Shown: positions 21,420 to 31,029 of the stretch, piece by piece
How positions within the stretch are numbered: position 1 is the first letter of the stretch
Layout: every line of letters starts with the position of its first letter
DNA from: Candidatus Synechococcus calcipolaris G9
GTDB taxonomy: Bacteria > Cyanobacteriota > Cyanobacteriia > Thermosynechococcales > Thermosynechococcaceae
Reading direction: 5' to 3'
DNA length: 64,000 bases
NCBI RefSeq assembly: GCF_029582805.1
Contig: NZ_JAKKUT010000002.1
Location: 954,001-1,018,000 of the forward strand
Position numbers and translations under genes: made by a program
Notes under the pieces: generated by a model
The model's input: only the letters and a program-made list of their open reading frames with translations
Told to the model about the DNA's origin: nothing
Databases searched by the model: none

Positions 21420-22013
21420 ATGACCCACGCGACTGATATTTCGACCCTAGCCCGCTGGATGGCAGCAGATTTTAGCAATCAAGAGCAGGCCTTTGAAAAT
21501 CCCCCCTTTTATGCCCACATTCGCGTTTGTATGCGTCCCTTGCCTAAGGGCATTGTAGCGGGAGTCGGCCTTTACGTTGAGCAGGCCTATGACTATCTTT
21601 TAACGATGCCCTACCGCAGCCGTGTTTTGGAACTAGTGAGGGATCAGGATCAGATTTTAATAAAAAACTACACCATCAAGGATGAAAAACGGTTTTACGG
21701 TGCCTCCCGCGATCGCCAGCACCTGGCCAATATCAAGGCCAATGACTTAGTACTGTTACCCGGTTGTAATATGATCACCCGCTGGACGGGCCATAGTTTT
21801 CGTGGCGAAGTGGAGCCTGGAAAGGCTTGCAAGGTTGTTCGTAAAGGCCAAGAGACCTACCTGGATAGCACCTTTGAAATTGATTCTGAAAGATTTATCA
21901 GCCACGATCGCGGCAGAGACCCCATTACCGATGAGCATCTCTGGGGATCCGTGGCTGGCCCCTTTTATTTTGTTCGCTGGGCAAGTTTTGCCGACGAAGT
22001 AGAGGGGACTTAA
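21420..22013 (+). CDS. cpcT: Phycobiliprotein chromophore lyase, CpcT/CpeT family
   Basis: Attaches phycocyanobilin to Cys-155 of phycocyanin/phycoerythrocyanin beta subunits (cytosolic side, phycobilisome assembly). 197 residues from ATG 21420. A GTG at 21381 would add 13 hydrophobic residues that are not typical. Family blocks are RWMAADFSNQEQAFENPPFYAHIRVCMRPLP (positions 9-39 of the product), LRNYTIKDEKRFYGA-like IKNYTIKDEKRFYGA, and LPGCNMITRWTGHSFRGEVEPGKAC. The fold is a 10-strand barrel. No cpc genes are adjacent. The member could be CpcT or a CpeT-like paralogue. Confidence 0.9.
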   Translation: MTHATDISTLARWMAADFSNQEQAFENPPFYAHIRVCMRPLPKGIVAGVGLYVEQAYDYLLTMPYRSRVLELVRDQDQILIKNYTIKDEKRFYGASRDRQHLANIKANDLVLLPGCNMITRWTGHSFRGEVEPGKACKVVRKGQETYLDSTFEIDSERFISHDRGRDPITDEHLWGSVAGPFYFVRWASFADEVEGT

Positions 22014-22041
22014 ACCTTAGCCAGAAAACTAAAACTAGACC

Positions 22042-22857
22042 CTAGCCAAAACGACCACTAACATAATCCATGGTGACCTGCTCCTTGGGATTATTAAAGA
22101 CCACATTGGTATCATTACACTCGACTAAGTAGCCGGCCCGATTCCCTTTGGTGGTAGCCTCCGCATTAAAGAAGGCGGTGCGATCGCTGACCCGGGTGGC
22201 CTGCTGCATATTATGGGTGACAATCACAATTGTGAATTCTTTCTTGAGTTCTTGGATCAACTCCTCCACCCGCAAAGTAGAAATGGGGTCAAGGGCCGAG
22301 CAAGGTTCATCCATCAAGATGACATCGGGCCGGGTGGCAATGGTGCGGGCAATACAGAGCCGCTGTTGCTGACCACCGGAAAGGGATAGACCACTTTGCT
22401 TGAGTTTATCTTTCACCTCGTCCCAGATCGCCGCTTGCCGCAGAGAGGTTTCCACCAACTCATCCAGGTTGCCCTTGTACTTGTTCACCCGCGCCCCAAA
22501 GACAACGTTATCGTAAATGGACTTGGGAAAAGGATTGGGCTTTTGGAACACCATACCAATGCGGCGACGCACTTCCACCGGATCAACGTCTTTGTCATAG
22601 AGATTTTTACCGTGGTAAGTAATTTGCCCCTCCACTCGCGCCCCCGGAACCAGATCGTTCATCCGATTCAAACAACGCAGAAGGGTGCTTTTGCCACAAC
22701 CGGAGGGGCCGATGAGGGCAGTCACTTTATTGGCGTAGATGTCCAGAGAAACATCCCGCACGGCCTTGAAGGTTCCGTAAAAGATAGAAGCATTGTTCAC
22801 TTCCATTACGGTCTGAAGGCTAGAAATGGGTGGTGTACTAGCTGAACTATTAGTCAT
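22042..22857 (-). CDS. pstB: Phosphate ABC transporter ATP-binding protein
   Basis: The ATPase of the high-affinity phosphate importer, bound to the inner face of the membrane. 271 residues from the ATG at 22857, which has AAGG upstream; a TTG at 22890 extends the frame. Walker [12 protein letters not shown], the [15 protein letters not shown] signature region and Walker [17 protein letters not shown] are intact. The PstB-type Q-loop block [18 protein letters not shown] is also intact. It is the last gene of pstSCAB and converges with cpcT. Confidence 0.97.
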   Translation of the reverse strand: MTNSSASTPPISSLQTVMEVNNASIFYGTFKAVRDVSLDIYANKVTALIGPSGCGKSTLLRCLNRMNDLVPGARVEGQITYHGKNLYDKDVDPVEVRRRIGMVFQKPNPFPKSIYDNVVFGARVNKYKGNLDELVETSLRQAAIWDEVKDKLKQSGLSLSGGQQQRLCIARTIATRPDVILMDEPCSALDPISTLRVEELIQELKKEFTIVIVTHNMQQATRVSDRTAFFNAEATTKGNRAGYLVECNDTNVVFNNPKEQVTMDYVSGRFG

Positions 22858-22923
22858 GGAAAAAACTGCCTTGTAATGATTGAGCAACAACTAAACAAAC
22901 GGAACCCATGGAACAAAAAAAGA

Positions 22924-23817
22924 TTAAAACACCTTTTTACGGGTCAACAGACGCGATGAAATACTTACAAAAAGAATGATTCCCAGAAGTACTAATGCCC
23001 CTGCCCAAGCGAGTTGTTGCTGGGGTTTATAGGGAATAATCGAGAAAAAGTAAACCTGAACCGAGAGGGTAGAAATGGGACGGAAGATATCCGTAGACCA
23101 AAAGTTGTTATTCAATGCCGTAAACAGTAGGGGGGCAGCTTCGCCACCGGCCCGAGCAACAGCTAACGTCACCGCAGTGGCAATGGAGGGTAATGCCGCA
23201 GGCAAAACAATCCGACTCACCATTTCAAAGCGGGTTGCCCCTAAGCCAAAGGCGGCTAAACGCACCTCCTCGGGAACGAGAACCAGGCCTTCCTCCGTAG
23301 TTCGCATCACAATGGGTAACATGACAACGGAAAGGGCAACCCCACCGGCAAAGGCACTAAAACTTCCCATCGTCAGAACAACAATGGTATAGGCAAATAA
23401 ACCGGCAATAATCGCCGGAACCCCACTGAGGACATTAGCAGAAAATCGAACCCAATAGGCAATTTTGCTGCCGCGGCCAAATTCCGAAAGCCAAACGGCC
23501 CCTAAAACCCCAAGGGGAACACTAATCACAGCGGCGATCGCCAGGGTAATCAGGGTACCCACAATGGCATTGCCCAGACCACCGCCACTGAGTCCAGGGG
23601 GAGGGGGCAATTTTGTAAACAAATCTAAATTAATCAGCTTTAAGCCTTCGGAGGAAACATTAATGATAATTGCTGCCAGAGGAATAACAGCCATTACGGC
23701 AAAGGAGGCGGTAATCACCGTCATCGCAATGCCAAAAATATTGCGACCCGATGTCCACACCTTTGATAAGTCAAAGGCCGATACCTTGGGGGCGTCAGGT
23801 TGGGTTAAGCCGGTCAT
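22924..23817 (-). CDS. pstA: Phosphate ABC transporter permease PstA
   Basis: One of the two inner-membrane permeases of the phosphate importer, 297 residues with six predicted helices. The cytoplasmic-loop motif EEVRLAAFGLGATRFEMV and GLSGGGLGNAIVGTL match the PstA family. It lies between pstC (23-base gap) and pstB in one operon read on the minus strand. Confidence 0.96.
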   Translation of the reverse strand: MTGLTQPDAPKVSAFDLSKVWTSGRNIFGIAMTVITASFAVMAVIPLAAIIINVSSEGLKLINLDLFTKLPPPPGLSGGGLGNAIVGTLITLAIAAVISVPLGVLGAVWLSEFGRGSKIAYWVRFSANVLSGVPAIIAGLFAYTIVVLTMGSFSAFAGGVALSVVMLPIVMRTTEEGLVLVPEEVRLAAFGLGATRFEMVSRIVLPAALPSIATAVTLAVARAGGEAAPLLFTALNNNFWSTDIFRPISTLSVQVYFFSIIPYKPQQQLAWAGALVLLGIILFVSISSRLLTRKKVF

Positions 23818-23840
23818 GGGTGCTACCTATCGTATCTATT

Positions 23841-24809
23841 CTATCGCTCAACGTTTTGGAATTTCTTGATGATGATTTCCGCCAGGATATTGACCATTAG
23901 GGTGAGAATCATCAGTACCAAGCCCGCGTACAGTAGTGCCGCCACTTGATCCCGACTTGCTTCCCCAAACTGGGAGGCAATCAGGGAGGCAATGGTTGAG
24001 CCAGGTTCCAAAATGGAAATATTAATCCGATTGGCATTTCCCACGAGCATGGCGGCGGCCATTGTTTCTCCCATGGCGCGACCCAGAGCTAGCATCACCG
24101 AGCCAACAATCCCGGAAAAACCGGCGGGAATGAGTACCCGGATAATGGTTTCCCAGCGGGTTGCCCCCAGGGCCATGGAACCCTGGCGTAGGTGGGGAGG
24201 CAAGGAAATGAGTGTTCCCCTAGAAATGGAGGTAATCAGGGGCAAAATCATGAACCCTAAAACCAAACCCAGGGTGAGGAGACTGTTGCCGCGGGGGGAG
24301 GTGCTAAAGAGGGGAATCCAGCTAAAATGGGCGTAGAGGAAATTGTAAAAGGGGACCAGGAAGGGAATCAGCACAAAAATACCCCACAGACCAATGACCA
24401 CACTGGGGATAGCGGCTAAAAGCTCAATGGCAAAGGCAATGGGGGTGCTGATCACCGGGGGTAAAAAGTCTTCACTGAGAAACACCGCAATCCCTAAACC
24501 CAGGGGTACGGCAATAATCAGGGCAATGATGGCACTGACAATGGTGCCGTATATCTGGGGCATGACCCCGTAGATATTACGAACCGGATCCCAGGTAGTG
24601 GAGAAAAGAAAGCCGAGGCCAAATTTTTGGATGGATGGCATGGCGGTGAGGCCAATCTGAATAATAATCCAGACAAGGGCAACGGCTATGGACAGGGCAA
24701 AGGCCATGGTGGTGTAATAAAACACCTGATCGAGGTAGTAACGGGCGTTTTTGCGTGCCTCGATCGCGTAGGGGTTAATCGTATCCGGGGATTGTTCCGA
24801 AGGGGTCAT
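23841..24809 (-). CDS. pstC: Phosphate ABC transporter permease PstC
   Basis: The second inner-membrane permease, 322 residues. An N-terminal hydrophilic tail of about 28 residues precedes the first helix. Later come the GLGIAVFLSEDFLPP region and the EAA-type loop RQGSMALGATRWETI followed by GLGRAMGETMAAAMLVGNA. Cotranscription with pstA and pstB is clear from spacing. 140 bases separate it from pstS, enough for an internal stem or processing site, though none was obvious. Confidence 0.96.
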   Translation of the reverse strand: MTPSEQSPDTINPYAIEARKNARYYLDQVFYYTTMAFALSIAVALVWIIIQIGLTAMPSIQKFGLGFLFSTTWDPVRNIYGVMPQIYGTIVSAIIALIIAVPLGLGIAVFLSEDFLPPVISTPIAFAIELLAAIPSVVIGLWGIFVLIPFLVPFYNFLYAHFSWIPLFSTSPRGNSLLTLGLVLGFMILPLITSISRGTLISLPPHLRQGSMALGATRWETIIRVLIPAGFSGIVGSVMLALGRAMGETMAAAMLVGNANRINISILEPGSTIASLIASQFGEASRDQVAALLYAGLVLMILTLMVNILAEIIIKKFQNVER

Positions 24810-24949
24810 AGCTCCATACTGATTATGGGACTAGGAAAAAATAAAAACATAGAAAAAAAACTGATTGCCTTAGGTGATGTTGAAGGATACAGGGGCAAAG
24901 GGCGACAAACCCTTACCCCCGTATATTTTCAGGGAGTAAAAAACCGAGA

Positions 24950-26041
24950 TTAGCTGGCTTTAACCCCATCTAGAACCTGCTTGACCCGCTCAACAATATC
25001 GGCGGGCATGGGCACGTAGTCTAGTTGCTGAGTGGTGCTGGTACCCTCGGTGAGGGCCCAAATCATCGTGGACTTGAGGGCTTCCCATTTCTTGGCATCC
25101 TGGTATTCGGGATAGACCATAATCCAGGTCAAGCCAGCAATGGGGAAGGCATCGGGATTTTCGGGATCGGGCACAACCAGGCCAAAGTCTTCGGGAATCG
25201 GAACCCCTTCAAAGGCTTTAGATGCAGCCTCCGGTGAGGGATAGATAAAGTTACCGGACTTATTCTCGACCTGGGCCCTGGCAATATCATTCAGCTTGGC
25301 GTAGGCGTACTCAACGTAGCCAATGGTGCCTTCGTTTTGCTGAATTTGGGCGGCAACCCCTTCGTTCCCTTGACCACCCACACCCGTGGGCCAGTCAACG
25401 GAGGTGCCAACACCAGCGGGCCAGTCAGGACAAGCGGCATTAATGTGATTCACAAAAATAAAGGTGGTACCACTGCCATCGGAGCGGTGGGCAAAGGTAA
25501 TGGGCATATCGGGCAAGTCTTTGCCAGGGTTGGATGCCACAAGGGCGGGATCATTCCATGTCGTGATTTTGCCTTCAACAATGCCGCAGAGAACTTCCCG
25601 GGAAATCCGTAATTCCTCAACGCCAGGTAAATTGTAGGCTAAAACCACTGCTCCACCGGCCATGGGAACCTGGATTGGATCCGCACCGTATTTGTCTTGG
25701 AAAGACTTGAGCCGATCGCCAGTGATGGGAGCATCGGACGCGCCGAAGTCCACGGTACCACTGATGTATTGCTCAAGACCGGCCCCACTACCAACGGATT
25801 GATAGCTGATCTGGACATCGGGATTTTCATCCTGGGCATAGGTGGCGAACCAGTTTTGATATAGGGGAGCAGGGAAACTTGCCCCCGCACCACTCAGGGC
25901 AACGGTTTCACCCGTAGAAGTAGGGCCGGAACCACTATCTGTACCTGTATCCCCTTCACCACCACAGGCAGCAACGGTGCCCGCAAGGACAAGGGTAGAA
26001 AGAATAGAGACTAGACGAGTTGGACGAATTTTGAAGATCAT
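24950..26041 (-). CDS. pstS: Phosphate-binding lipoprotein PstS
   Basis: The periplasmic receptor of the Pst importer, 363 residues from the ATG at 26041; five extra codons upstream are possible. The signal ends in the lipobox-like TVAACGG, so it is probably lipid-anchored. Phosphate-site segments are visible: SGAGASFPAPLYQNW, a DFGASDAP block, and HRSDGSGTTFIFVNH. First gene of pstSCAB. In cyanobacteria these operons are controlled by the SphS-SphR (PhoR-PhoB-like) system. I looked for tandem CTTAACCT-type Pho boxes upstream and saw nothing convincing. Confidence 0.95.
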   Translation of the reverse strand: MIFKIRPTRLVSILSTLVLAGTVAACGGEGDTGTDSGSGPTSTGETVALSGAGASFPAPLYQNWFATYAQDENPDVQISYQSVGSGAGLEQYISGTVDFGASDAPITGDRLKSFQDKYGADPIQVPMAGGAVVLAYNLPGVEELRISREVLCGIVEGKITTWNDPALVASNPGKDLPDMPITFAHRSDGSGTTFIFVNHINAACPDWPAGVGTSVDWPTGVGGQGNEGVAAQIQQNEGTIGYVEYAYAKLNDIARAQVENKSGNFIYPSPEAASKAFEGVPIPEDFGLVVPDPENPDAFPIAGLTWIMVYPEYQDAKKWEALKSTMIWALTEGTSTTQQLDYVPMPADIVERVKQVLDGVKAS

Positions 26042-26056
26042 AAGCGGCGATCGCAA

Positions 26057-26388
26057 TTAAGAACAAAAACCAAATTGCATAAGACTAACTTGCTGCGAAA
26101 GGATAGAGATGACTATACCCGCAAAACAAGCTAGGGAGATATTACAGGAGCATTGTAAAGGTTGGATTAAATTCTGCCGGAGTTTATTTGTATTTTGATC
26201 TCAGGGATCCAAGTCATAATTTCCAAGATTTCGATGGATTAAGTTGCGGGCGAATTAAATTGCCATCGATACTATTTCTTGAGCACCTTTAATAATTGAG
26301 AATTATTCTAATTAATGAAAGAGGAATTATCCCTTGTATAATTCTTCTGCTTAGGTCATTTATGTAGTCAGCACAAGGAAGATAGTCC
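26057..26388. other. Divergent intergenic region upstream of pstS
   Basis: An AT-rich stretch of about 330 bases between pstS (-) and the pentapeptide gene (+), expected to hold both promoters. Two GGATTAAR words (near 26163 and 26237) are weakly Pho-box-like but lack the tandem 11-base spacing. No gene or RNA structure is visible. Confidence 0.4.
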
Positions 26389-26883
26389 GTGCATAGTCAT
26401 AACTTATTAAGAAATTACGTCATTATTTTGCTAATGGCAGCTATCCCCCTTCCCGTATTAGCGGAACGGGATACCCTTCCTATTATGATTAACGGCTGTG
26501 TCATCAAACCCAACACCGATTGTAGGGGGCTGGGCAATAGCCTTAAATATGCCAATCTCAGTGGGGTTGACTTAAGCGGGGCCAATCTGTCGGGATTAAA
26601 CCTGCACGGTGCGTCCCTACGGAATGCCAATCTAAGGGGAGCTAATTTACAGCGTGTTGAGCTAGATATGGCTTCCCTAGCCAAGGCGGATTTGACGGGA
26701 GCAGACTTGACGGATGCCTACTTTGCTCTCTCTGATGTCGCTGGGGCTAATTTCCAAGCGGCGATTCTCACCAATGTTGATTTGCGCGGGGCAAATGGAG
26801 CTAGAACCGCCATTCTAGATGGAGCTAGGCTCTGCAACACCACATTACCTGATGGCACAATTCGCAACGACCATTGTCCTTGA
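26389..26883 (+). CDS. Secreted pentapeptide-repeat protein
   Basis: A 164-residue protein with an N-terminal signal peptide (hydrophobic about 9-24, cleavage near PVLAE). The mature part begins with two cysteines in a CVIKPNTDCRG segment that could form a disulphide. About 15 pentapeptide repeats of the A(N/D)LXX type follow, with a clear right-handed quadrilateral beta-helix signature. A closing CNTTLPDGTIRNDHC segment carries two more cysteines. It starts at GTG 26389 with AAGGAAG upstream. The location is periplasm or thylakoid lumen. It sits between pstS and sphX, so phosphate regulation is possible but unproven. Confidence 0.85.
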   Translation: MHSHNLLRNYVIILLMAAIPLPVLAERDTLPIMINGCVIKPNTDCRGLGNSLKYANLSGVDLSGANLSGLNLHGASLRNANLRGANLQRVELDMASLAKADLTGADLTDAYFALSDVAGANFQAAILTNVDLRGANGARTAILDGARLCNTTLPDGTIRNDHCP

Positions 26884-27165
26884 GGCAAAGCTCATTTCAA
26901 GAAAAGTTATAAAGTTTTCTTAACATCGGTGTCCGCACCCATGGAGATGTTTTAGAATCAGCTTAAGCGGTGAATGTCTATATCCTTCCGTAAGTTTTTG
27001 GTTTTTAGTTACTAGCTTGTTCCCTTAATATTTACAAGTCTAACCAAATTAGATTGCAAAGAAATTAATTTTTGATTTCCGCTGATTCCTGGGAAGATGA
27101 TCCCGTTGGAATTCAACTCATTGTATTCATTTTTCCAACTTATTTACCCAATCGAGGCATCTCCG

Positions 27166-28239
27166 ATGATGTTTAATAACTTCGTGGATCGATGGATCAA
27201 AGCCGGTGTTCTAACCCTGACGTTGGCGTTGGTGGGCTGTGGTGGAACCAATGACTCCTCAGAATCTTCAATGGATCCAAGCTTAAAAACCATTGCCATT
27301 GACGGGTCAAGTACGGTCTATCCCATTTCCAAGGCTATGGCAGCGGCATTTACCGCAACAAAAGAGGGGGAGAATGCCGATATTTCGGTTAAGTTTTCGG
27401 GAACATCCGCCGGATTTCGGGAATTTTGTACGGGCAAAACGGATATTAGTGATGCGTCTCGGCCCATCTTGATTGCAGAACTCAACCAATGTATCCAAAA
27501 TGGCGTACCCTTTATTGAAATTCCCATTGCCTTTGATGCCCTTACTATTGCAGTCAATCCTGAAAACACCTGGCTTAAGGAGCTTTCCGTACAAGAACTG
27601 GCAACGCTGTGGCAAAAAGCTTCGGAGCAAAAACTGACTCGTTGGAATCAACTCCGCCCTGATTTTCCCGATACGCCAGTGATTTTATGGGGCCCAGGGG
27701 GAGATTCGGGAACCTTTGATTATTTTAATGAAGCAATTTTAGGGGATTCTCGTGGGGCACGGGCGGACTATACCGGCAGCGAGGATGACGATGAAATTGT
27801 GGCGGGCATTGCGGCAAATGCTAATGCGCTGGGCTATTTACCCTTTGCCTATTTTGAAGCCAATACATCTAAACTGCGGGCGATCCCGATTAATAATGGT
27901 CAAGGGGCGATCGCTCCGGGGTTAGAAACAGTGCAATCCAGTGAGTACCAACCCCTTTCACGGCCGCTATTTCTCTATGTGAATGCCCAAAAGGCCCAGG
28001 AAAAGCCACTATTGCGTCAATTTCTGGAGTTTTATTTAGAAACGGCCCCTGAGATTGTCACCCAGGTGGGGTATGTTCCCCTGACGGAGGAGGGCTATCA
28101 ACTGGCTAACCTTCAGTTTATTCGTGGGGAAGTGGGGACAGCCTTCAAGGGGGTTCCTGAACCAGATGTCACCATTGAAGAACTCCTGCGCCGCCAGGTT
28201 ATTTTCCAAGATAGTCAGGCCAGTGCTCCCGGCCAATAG
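27166..28239 (+). CDS. sphX: Phosphate-binding protein, SphX/PstS-like
   Basis: A second periplasmic phosphate receptor, 357 residues. The start is the ATG at 27166 (ATGATG) preceded by GAGG; the frame extends to 27097. A lipobox-like ALVGCGG follows the signal. Binding-site segments are IDGSSTVYPISKAMA, FSGTSAGFREFCTGKTDISDASR and GPGGDSGTFDYF. The divergence from the PstS at 24950 and the GSSTVYPI motif resemble SphX of other cyanobacteria. It probably feeds the same PstCAB. About 210 bases upstream contain no obvious Pho box. Confidence 0.88.
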   Translation: MMFNNFVDRWIKAGVLTLTLALVGCGGTNDSSESSMDPSLKTIAIDGSSTVYPISKAMAAAFTATKEGENADISVKFSGTSAGFREFCTGKTDISDASRPILIAELNQCIQNGVPFIEIPIAFDALTIAVNPENTWLKELSVQELATLWQKASEQKLTRWNQLRPDFPDTPVILWGPGGDSGTFDYFNEAILGDSRGARADYTGSEDDDEIVAGIAANANALGYLPFAYFEANTSKLRAIPINNGQGAIAPGLETVQSSEYQPLSRPLFLYVNAQKAQEKPLLRQFLEFYLETAPEIVTQVGYVPLTEEGYQLANLQFIRGEVGTAFKGVPEPDVTIEELLRRQVIFQDSQASAPGQ

Positions 28240-28270
28240 ACTACCTTTTTTGAGCAGGGTGGTCGTCTAA

Positions 28271-28747
28271 TTAGTCCGCTTGTAGACGGCTGGCCCATAG
28301 TCCCGGTTCGGAATCGGGAATGGCGATCGCCCCCACGGTGCGCTCATAAAAAGCAGTGGGCCCAACCCAACCAATAATGGCATAGGCATACCCCTGTTCT
28401 TTCATTTGCCAGAGGGTGAGTTGTAACAGCAGGGTGCCAATTCCCTGGCCACGAACAGCCTCATCCACCCCCATGGGCCCAAATAATCCCAGGGCAGCCG
28501 TATCGTAGCAGGCAAATCCCTGTAGTTTTCCGGCTTCAACGGCTAAAACACAGCGGGGCGGGCGTTGGTGTAGGGCAATACTTACTTCACTCACCCAACC
28601 CTGACTGAAGCGGCCTTTTACCCAATCTAAAATGAGATGGGTTTCCGAGCCAAGGGGTTGGCGATAGATAATGCCCTGCTGGTTATGGGCCGCAATTTTG
28701 GGCCAATCTACCTCTAGGTTGTAGAGCTTAACCAACATATCGGTCAT
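28271..28747 (-). CDS. GNAT-family N-acetyltransferase
   Basis: A 158-residue cytosolic acyl-CoA transferase. The CoA-binding motif A is visible as GVDEAVRGQGIGTLLL, with the preceding strand (GFACYDTAALGLFGPMGV) and the final motif B (YAIIGWVGPTAFYERTVGA). The acceptor is unknown. It is encoded 31 bases downstream of the deaminase gene on the same strand, so the two are probably cotranscribed. Confidence 0.88.
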   Translation of the reverse strand: MTDMLVKLYNLEVDWPKIAAHNQQGIIYRQPLGSETHLILDWVKGRFSQGWVSEVSIALHQRPPRCVLAVEAGKLQGFACYDTAALGLFGPMGVDEAVRGQGIGTLLLQLTLWQMKEQGYAYAIIGWVGPTAFYERTVGAIAIPDSEPGLWASRLQAD

Positions 28748-28778
28748 AGCTAATTACAGGGGAGGTTAATTTAGGGGA

Positions 28779-29858
28779 TCACGACACCGGCTGGACATTT
28801 AAGACAGGGGCCGGTTCCGAGGAGTCGTGGATGGGGGTGAGATGATCGGCCTGTAATAAGTTGGTTAGCAAGGACATGGGGGGTTGGGGATAGGGCCAGG
28901 CAAAGGCATGGCGGAAGGCCGCTTTTTGACAGGCCTGTAGCTCCTGGAAATCTAAAATATCCTGGGTGAGTAGGTTTTCGTACTCAAAGGGTAAGCGCAT
29001 ATTGTGGAGTCCGGCATTGTCAGTGCAAATGGCCACATCAACACCCGCCTCAAAGCATCGCTCAAAGATCAGACGTAAATCCTGATAATCTTCTAAGGTT
29101 CCCGTCTGGAAATAGGTGGTGGGACAAACTTCTAGACATTGGCCCCGAGCGGCGATCGCCGGCAGCAGTTCGGGATAGCGCAGGGGAATTTGAATCCCAT
29201 GGCCAATGCGCTGGAGATAGGGGAGCAAATCAGCATAGCATCCCTGGCGAGTTTCGTAGAGGTGGCCCGTTGTTTTTAGGCCGAGGGAGCGGGCCCGTTG
29301 GTAAAGTTCGCTAAATTCATCGAGGCGATCGCCGTAGGCCCCATCTCCGCCGGCGAGGTCAATACCACAAACATACTCAGGCATTTGGGCTGCCAACTCG
29401 AGGATTGCCCGATTCACGGTGTAGGGTAAGCGGGAATGCATACAGAGAATTTGGCTGGTCACCATCGGATAGTCTTTGATCTGGCAGGCTTGCCCAACAA
29501 TTTGGACGATCTCCGCCATCTGATCAATGCGATCCGTTTGCGAAAGCTGGGAATCGGTGCGGAAAAAGGGTGTATAGCGTAGTTCTAGGTAGGCTAAATT
29601 TTCAAAAATGTAGGCCCCACGGATCAGACGATAGATGAAGTAGGGCAAGGTTTGGGGCGTTTGTACCCCTTCCACTAGGGTATGTAACTCTAGGTACTCT
29701 TCTAGGGATTCCCGGGGACGGGTATAAAAGTCTTCAAAATTTTCGTAGTCAGGAAACCGGGCTGCCAGGGCTGGATCATTCCGCTGAAAATAACGCCAAA
29801 GAATACGAGGGACAACGGATCCCCCTAGGTGACGGTGGAGTTCGGCGTAAAGGGCCAT
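28779..29858 (-). CDS. Adenosine deaminase-family hydrolase
   Basis: A 359-residue metal-dependent amidohydrolase of the adenosine/AMP deaminase family. The N-terminal metal motif is ELHRHLGGS (His-x-His, residues about 6-14). The mid-chain GIDLAGGD, the TGHLYE segment in place of the usual HAGE, IGHGIQ and the metal-aspartate segment ICTDNAGLH are visible. The substitutions around the HAGE and TDDP motifs mean the substrate may not be adenosine. Cytosolic. Upstream gene of a pair with the acetyltransferase. Confidence 0.82.
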   Translation of the reverse strand: MALYAELHRHLGGSVVPRILWRYFQRNDPALAARFPDYENFEDFYTRPRESLEEYLELHTLVEGVQTPQTLPYFIYRLIRGAYIFENLAYLELRYTPFFRTDSQLSQTDRIDQMAEIVQIVGQACQIKDYPMVTSQILCMHSRLPYTVNRAILELAAQMPEYVCGIDLAGGDGAYGDRLDEFSELYQRARSLGLKTTGHLYETRQGCYADLLPYLQRIGHGIQIPLRYPELLPAIAARGQCLEVCPTTYFQTGTLEDYQDLRLIFERCFEAGVDVAICTDNAGLHNMRLPFEYENLLTQDILDFQELQACQKAAFRHAFAWPYPQPPMSLLTNLLQADHLTPIHDSSEPAPVLNVQPVS

Positions 29859-30073
29859 GGTGGTCGCGCTCCGAAGAAAATGTGGGCAAACCCTAAAAAA
29901 AATGACTCTGACAATAACGCTAGAAATGAAAACATTAAAAATGACGCTAAAAGTACATCAAATTTATAAAATAGTGCTTCTAATGTAACAATATTAACAA
30001 AAATTACAAAGGCTTGACGTTGCGACCATCATTGAATCTAAAAATTCGAGAATTTGAATATCCTAAGACATTG

Positions 30074-30115
30074 ACATCCTCCCACGCTTGAAAGTGGGGG
30101 CTTCTCAGAGGATGT
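30074..30115 (-). mobile_element. Solo right-end hairpin of an IS200/IS605-type (TnpB) element
   Basis: Nested inverted repeats: ACATCCTC (30074-30081) with GAGGATGT (30108-30115), and CCCAC (30081-30085) with GTGGG (30094-30098). Read on the minus strand it encodes EAPTFKRG followed by a stop, which looks like the common C-terminus of TnpB together with its right-end hairpin. No transposase body is present, so this is a remnant. It abuts the tmk stop (30117) and may now serve as its terminator. Confidence 0.45.
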
Positions 30116-30116
30116 T

Positions 30117-30794
30117 TTATGAGCCATACCAGAGGTGAAATTTTTGGTTGAGGTGATGTTGAATGTCACTAGCGATCGCCCCTAGGTTCTGCTGGGCATC
30201 AATGGGAATTACCTGTTCTGGGGATTGGTTCGCTAGGGCCCTAAATCCGTCGTACACCCGTTGATGAAAGGCTAGATCAAGGTTTTCCAGGCGATCGCCC
30301 GTAGAACTTCGTTGGCGGGTACGCTCTAGACCAATGGCCGGCGGTAAATCTAGCCACAGGGTTAAATCCGGTTGCAAGCCAGCGGTGGCAATGTCATTAA
30401 TCTGGTGAATGAGGTGGAGATCAATGCCCCGTCCATAGCCCTGGTAAGCCACCGTTGATCCGGTAAAGCGATCGCACAGAACCACGCCCCCCGCCACTAA
30501 ATGGGGACGAATCTGGGTTTCAATGTGCTGATGGCGATCGGCTCCGTAGAGAAATAATTCAGCAATGGCGGGAATATCTTCCTTACTGTGGAGCAAAATC
30601 TGACGAAGTTCCTGGCCGAGGGCGGTTCCTCCCGGTTCACGGGTAGCAAGAATGGGTGAGTCCAGACTAGGGCAATTTTTGGACAGGGTTTTGAACCAAT
30701 GACTGGTGGCCAACCATTCCTGAGCAAGCTGAATTTGAGTAGACTTGCCAACGCCTTCAGTGCCTTCAAAAACAATGAATCGCCCCATTGACAT
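30117..30794 (-). CDS. tmk: Thymidylate kinase
   Basis: Phosphorylates dTMP to dTDP (cytosol). 225 residues from the ATG at 30794, preceded by GAGATCG. The frame is open to 30965, but those 57 residues are not kinase-like. The P-loop is FEGTEGVGKSTQ, the substrate motif is ATREPGGT, and the DRF motif (CDRFTGSTVAYQGYGRG) and LERTRQRS lid region are present. The last codons touch a mobile-element remnant hairpin at 30074-30115. Confidence 0.95.
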   Translation of the reverse strand: MSMGRFIVFEGTEGVGKSTQIQLAQEWLATSHWFKTLSKNCPSLDSPILATREPGGTALGQELRQILLHSKEDIPAIAELFLYGADRHQHIETQIRPHLVAGGVVLCDRFTGSTVAYQGYGRGIDLHLIHQINDIATAGLQPDLTLWLDLPPAIGLERTRQRSSTGDRLENLDLAFHQRVYDGFRALANQSPEQVIPIDAQQNLGAIASDIQHHLNQKFHLWYGS

Positions 30795-31029
30795 ATTTAC
30801 GATCTCGTGACTATGGTTGAATAAATTGAACAAAATTGAGGTATCAATGATTGGAATCCCGTAACTGCTCCCTAACTTCTCTTTCAGACCTGCTTGAACC
30901 CGCATTCCTGAAACGGCATTTCTGAAAAAGGCGCAAAAAGGGGATTCGTTAAACTGATTACACAATGCCCGGTTCCTGGTTAGTTATCATAGGAACCATG
31001 TTGACCCACCTTACCATGCTGTAAATGCT

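Noticed and set aside
26057-26388. Pho box upstream of pstS
   Set aside because: Single GGATTAAR words lack the tandem arrangement with 11-base period.
29859-30073. Promoter-rich gap upstream of the deaminase
   Set aside because: AT-rich with loosely repeated AATGAC words; no definable element beyond the remnant hairpin at its end.
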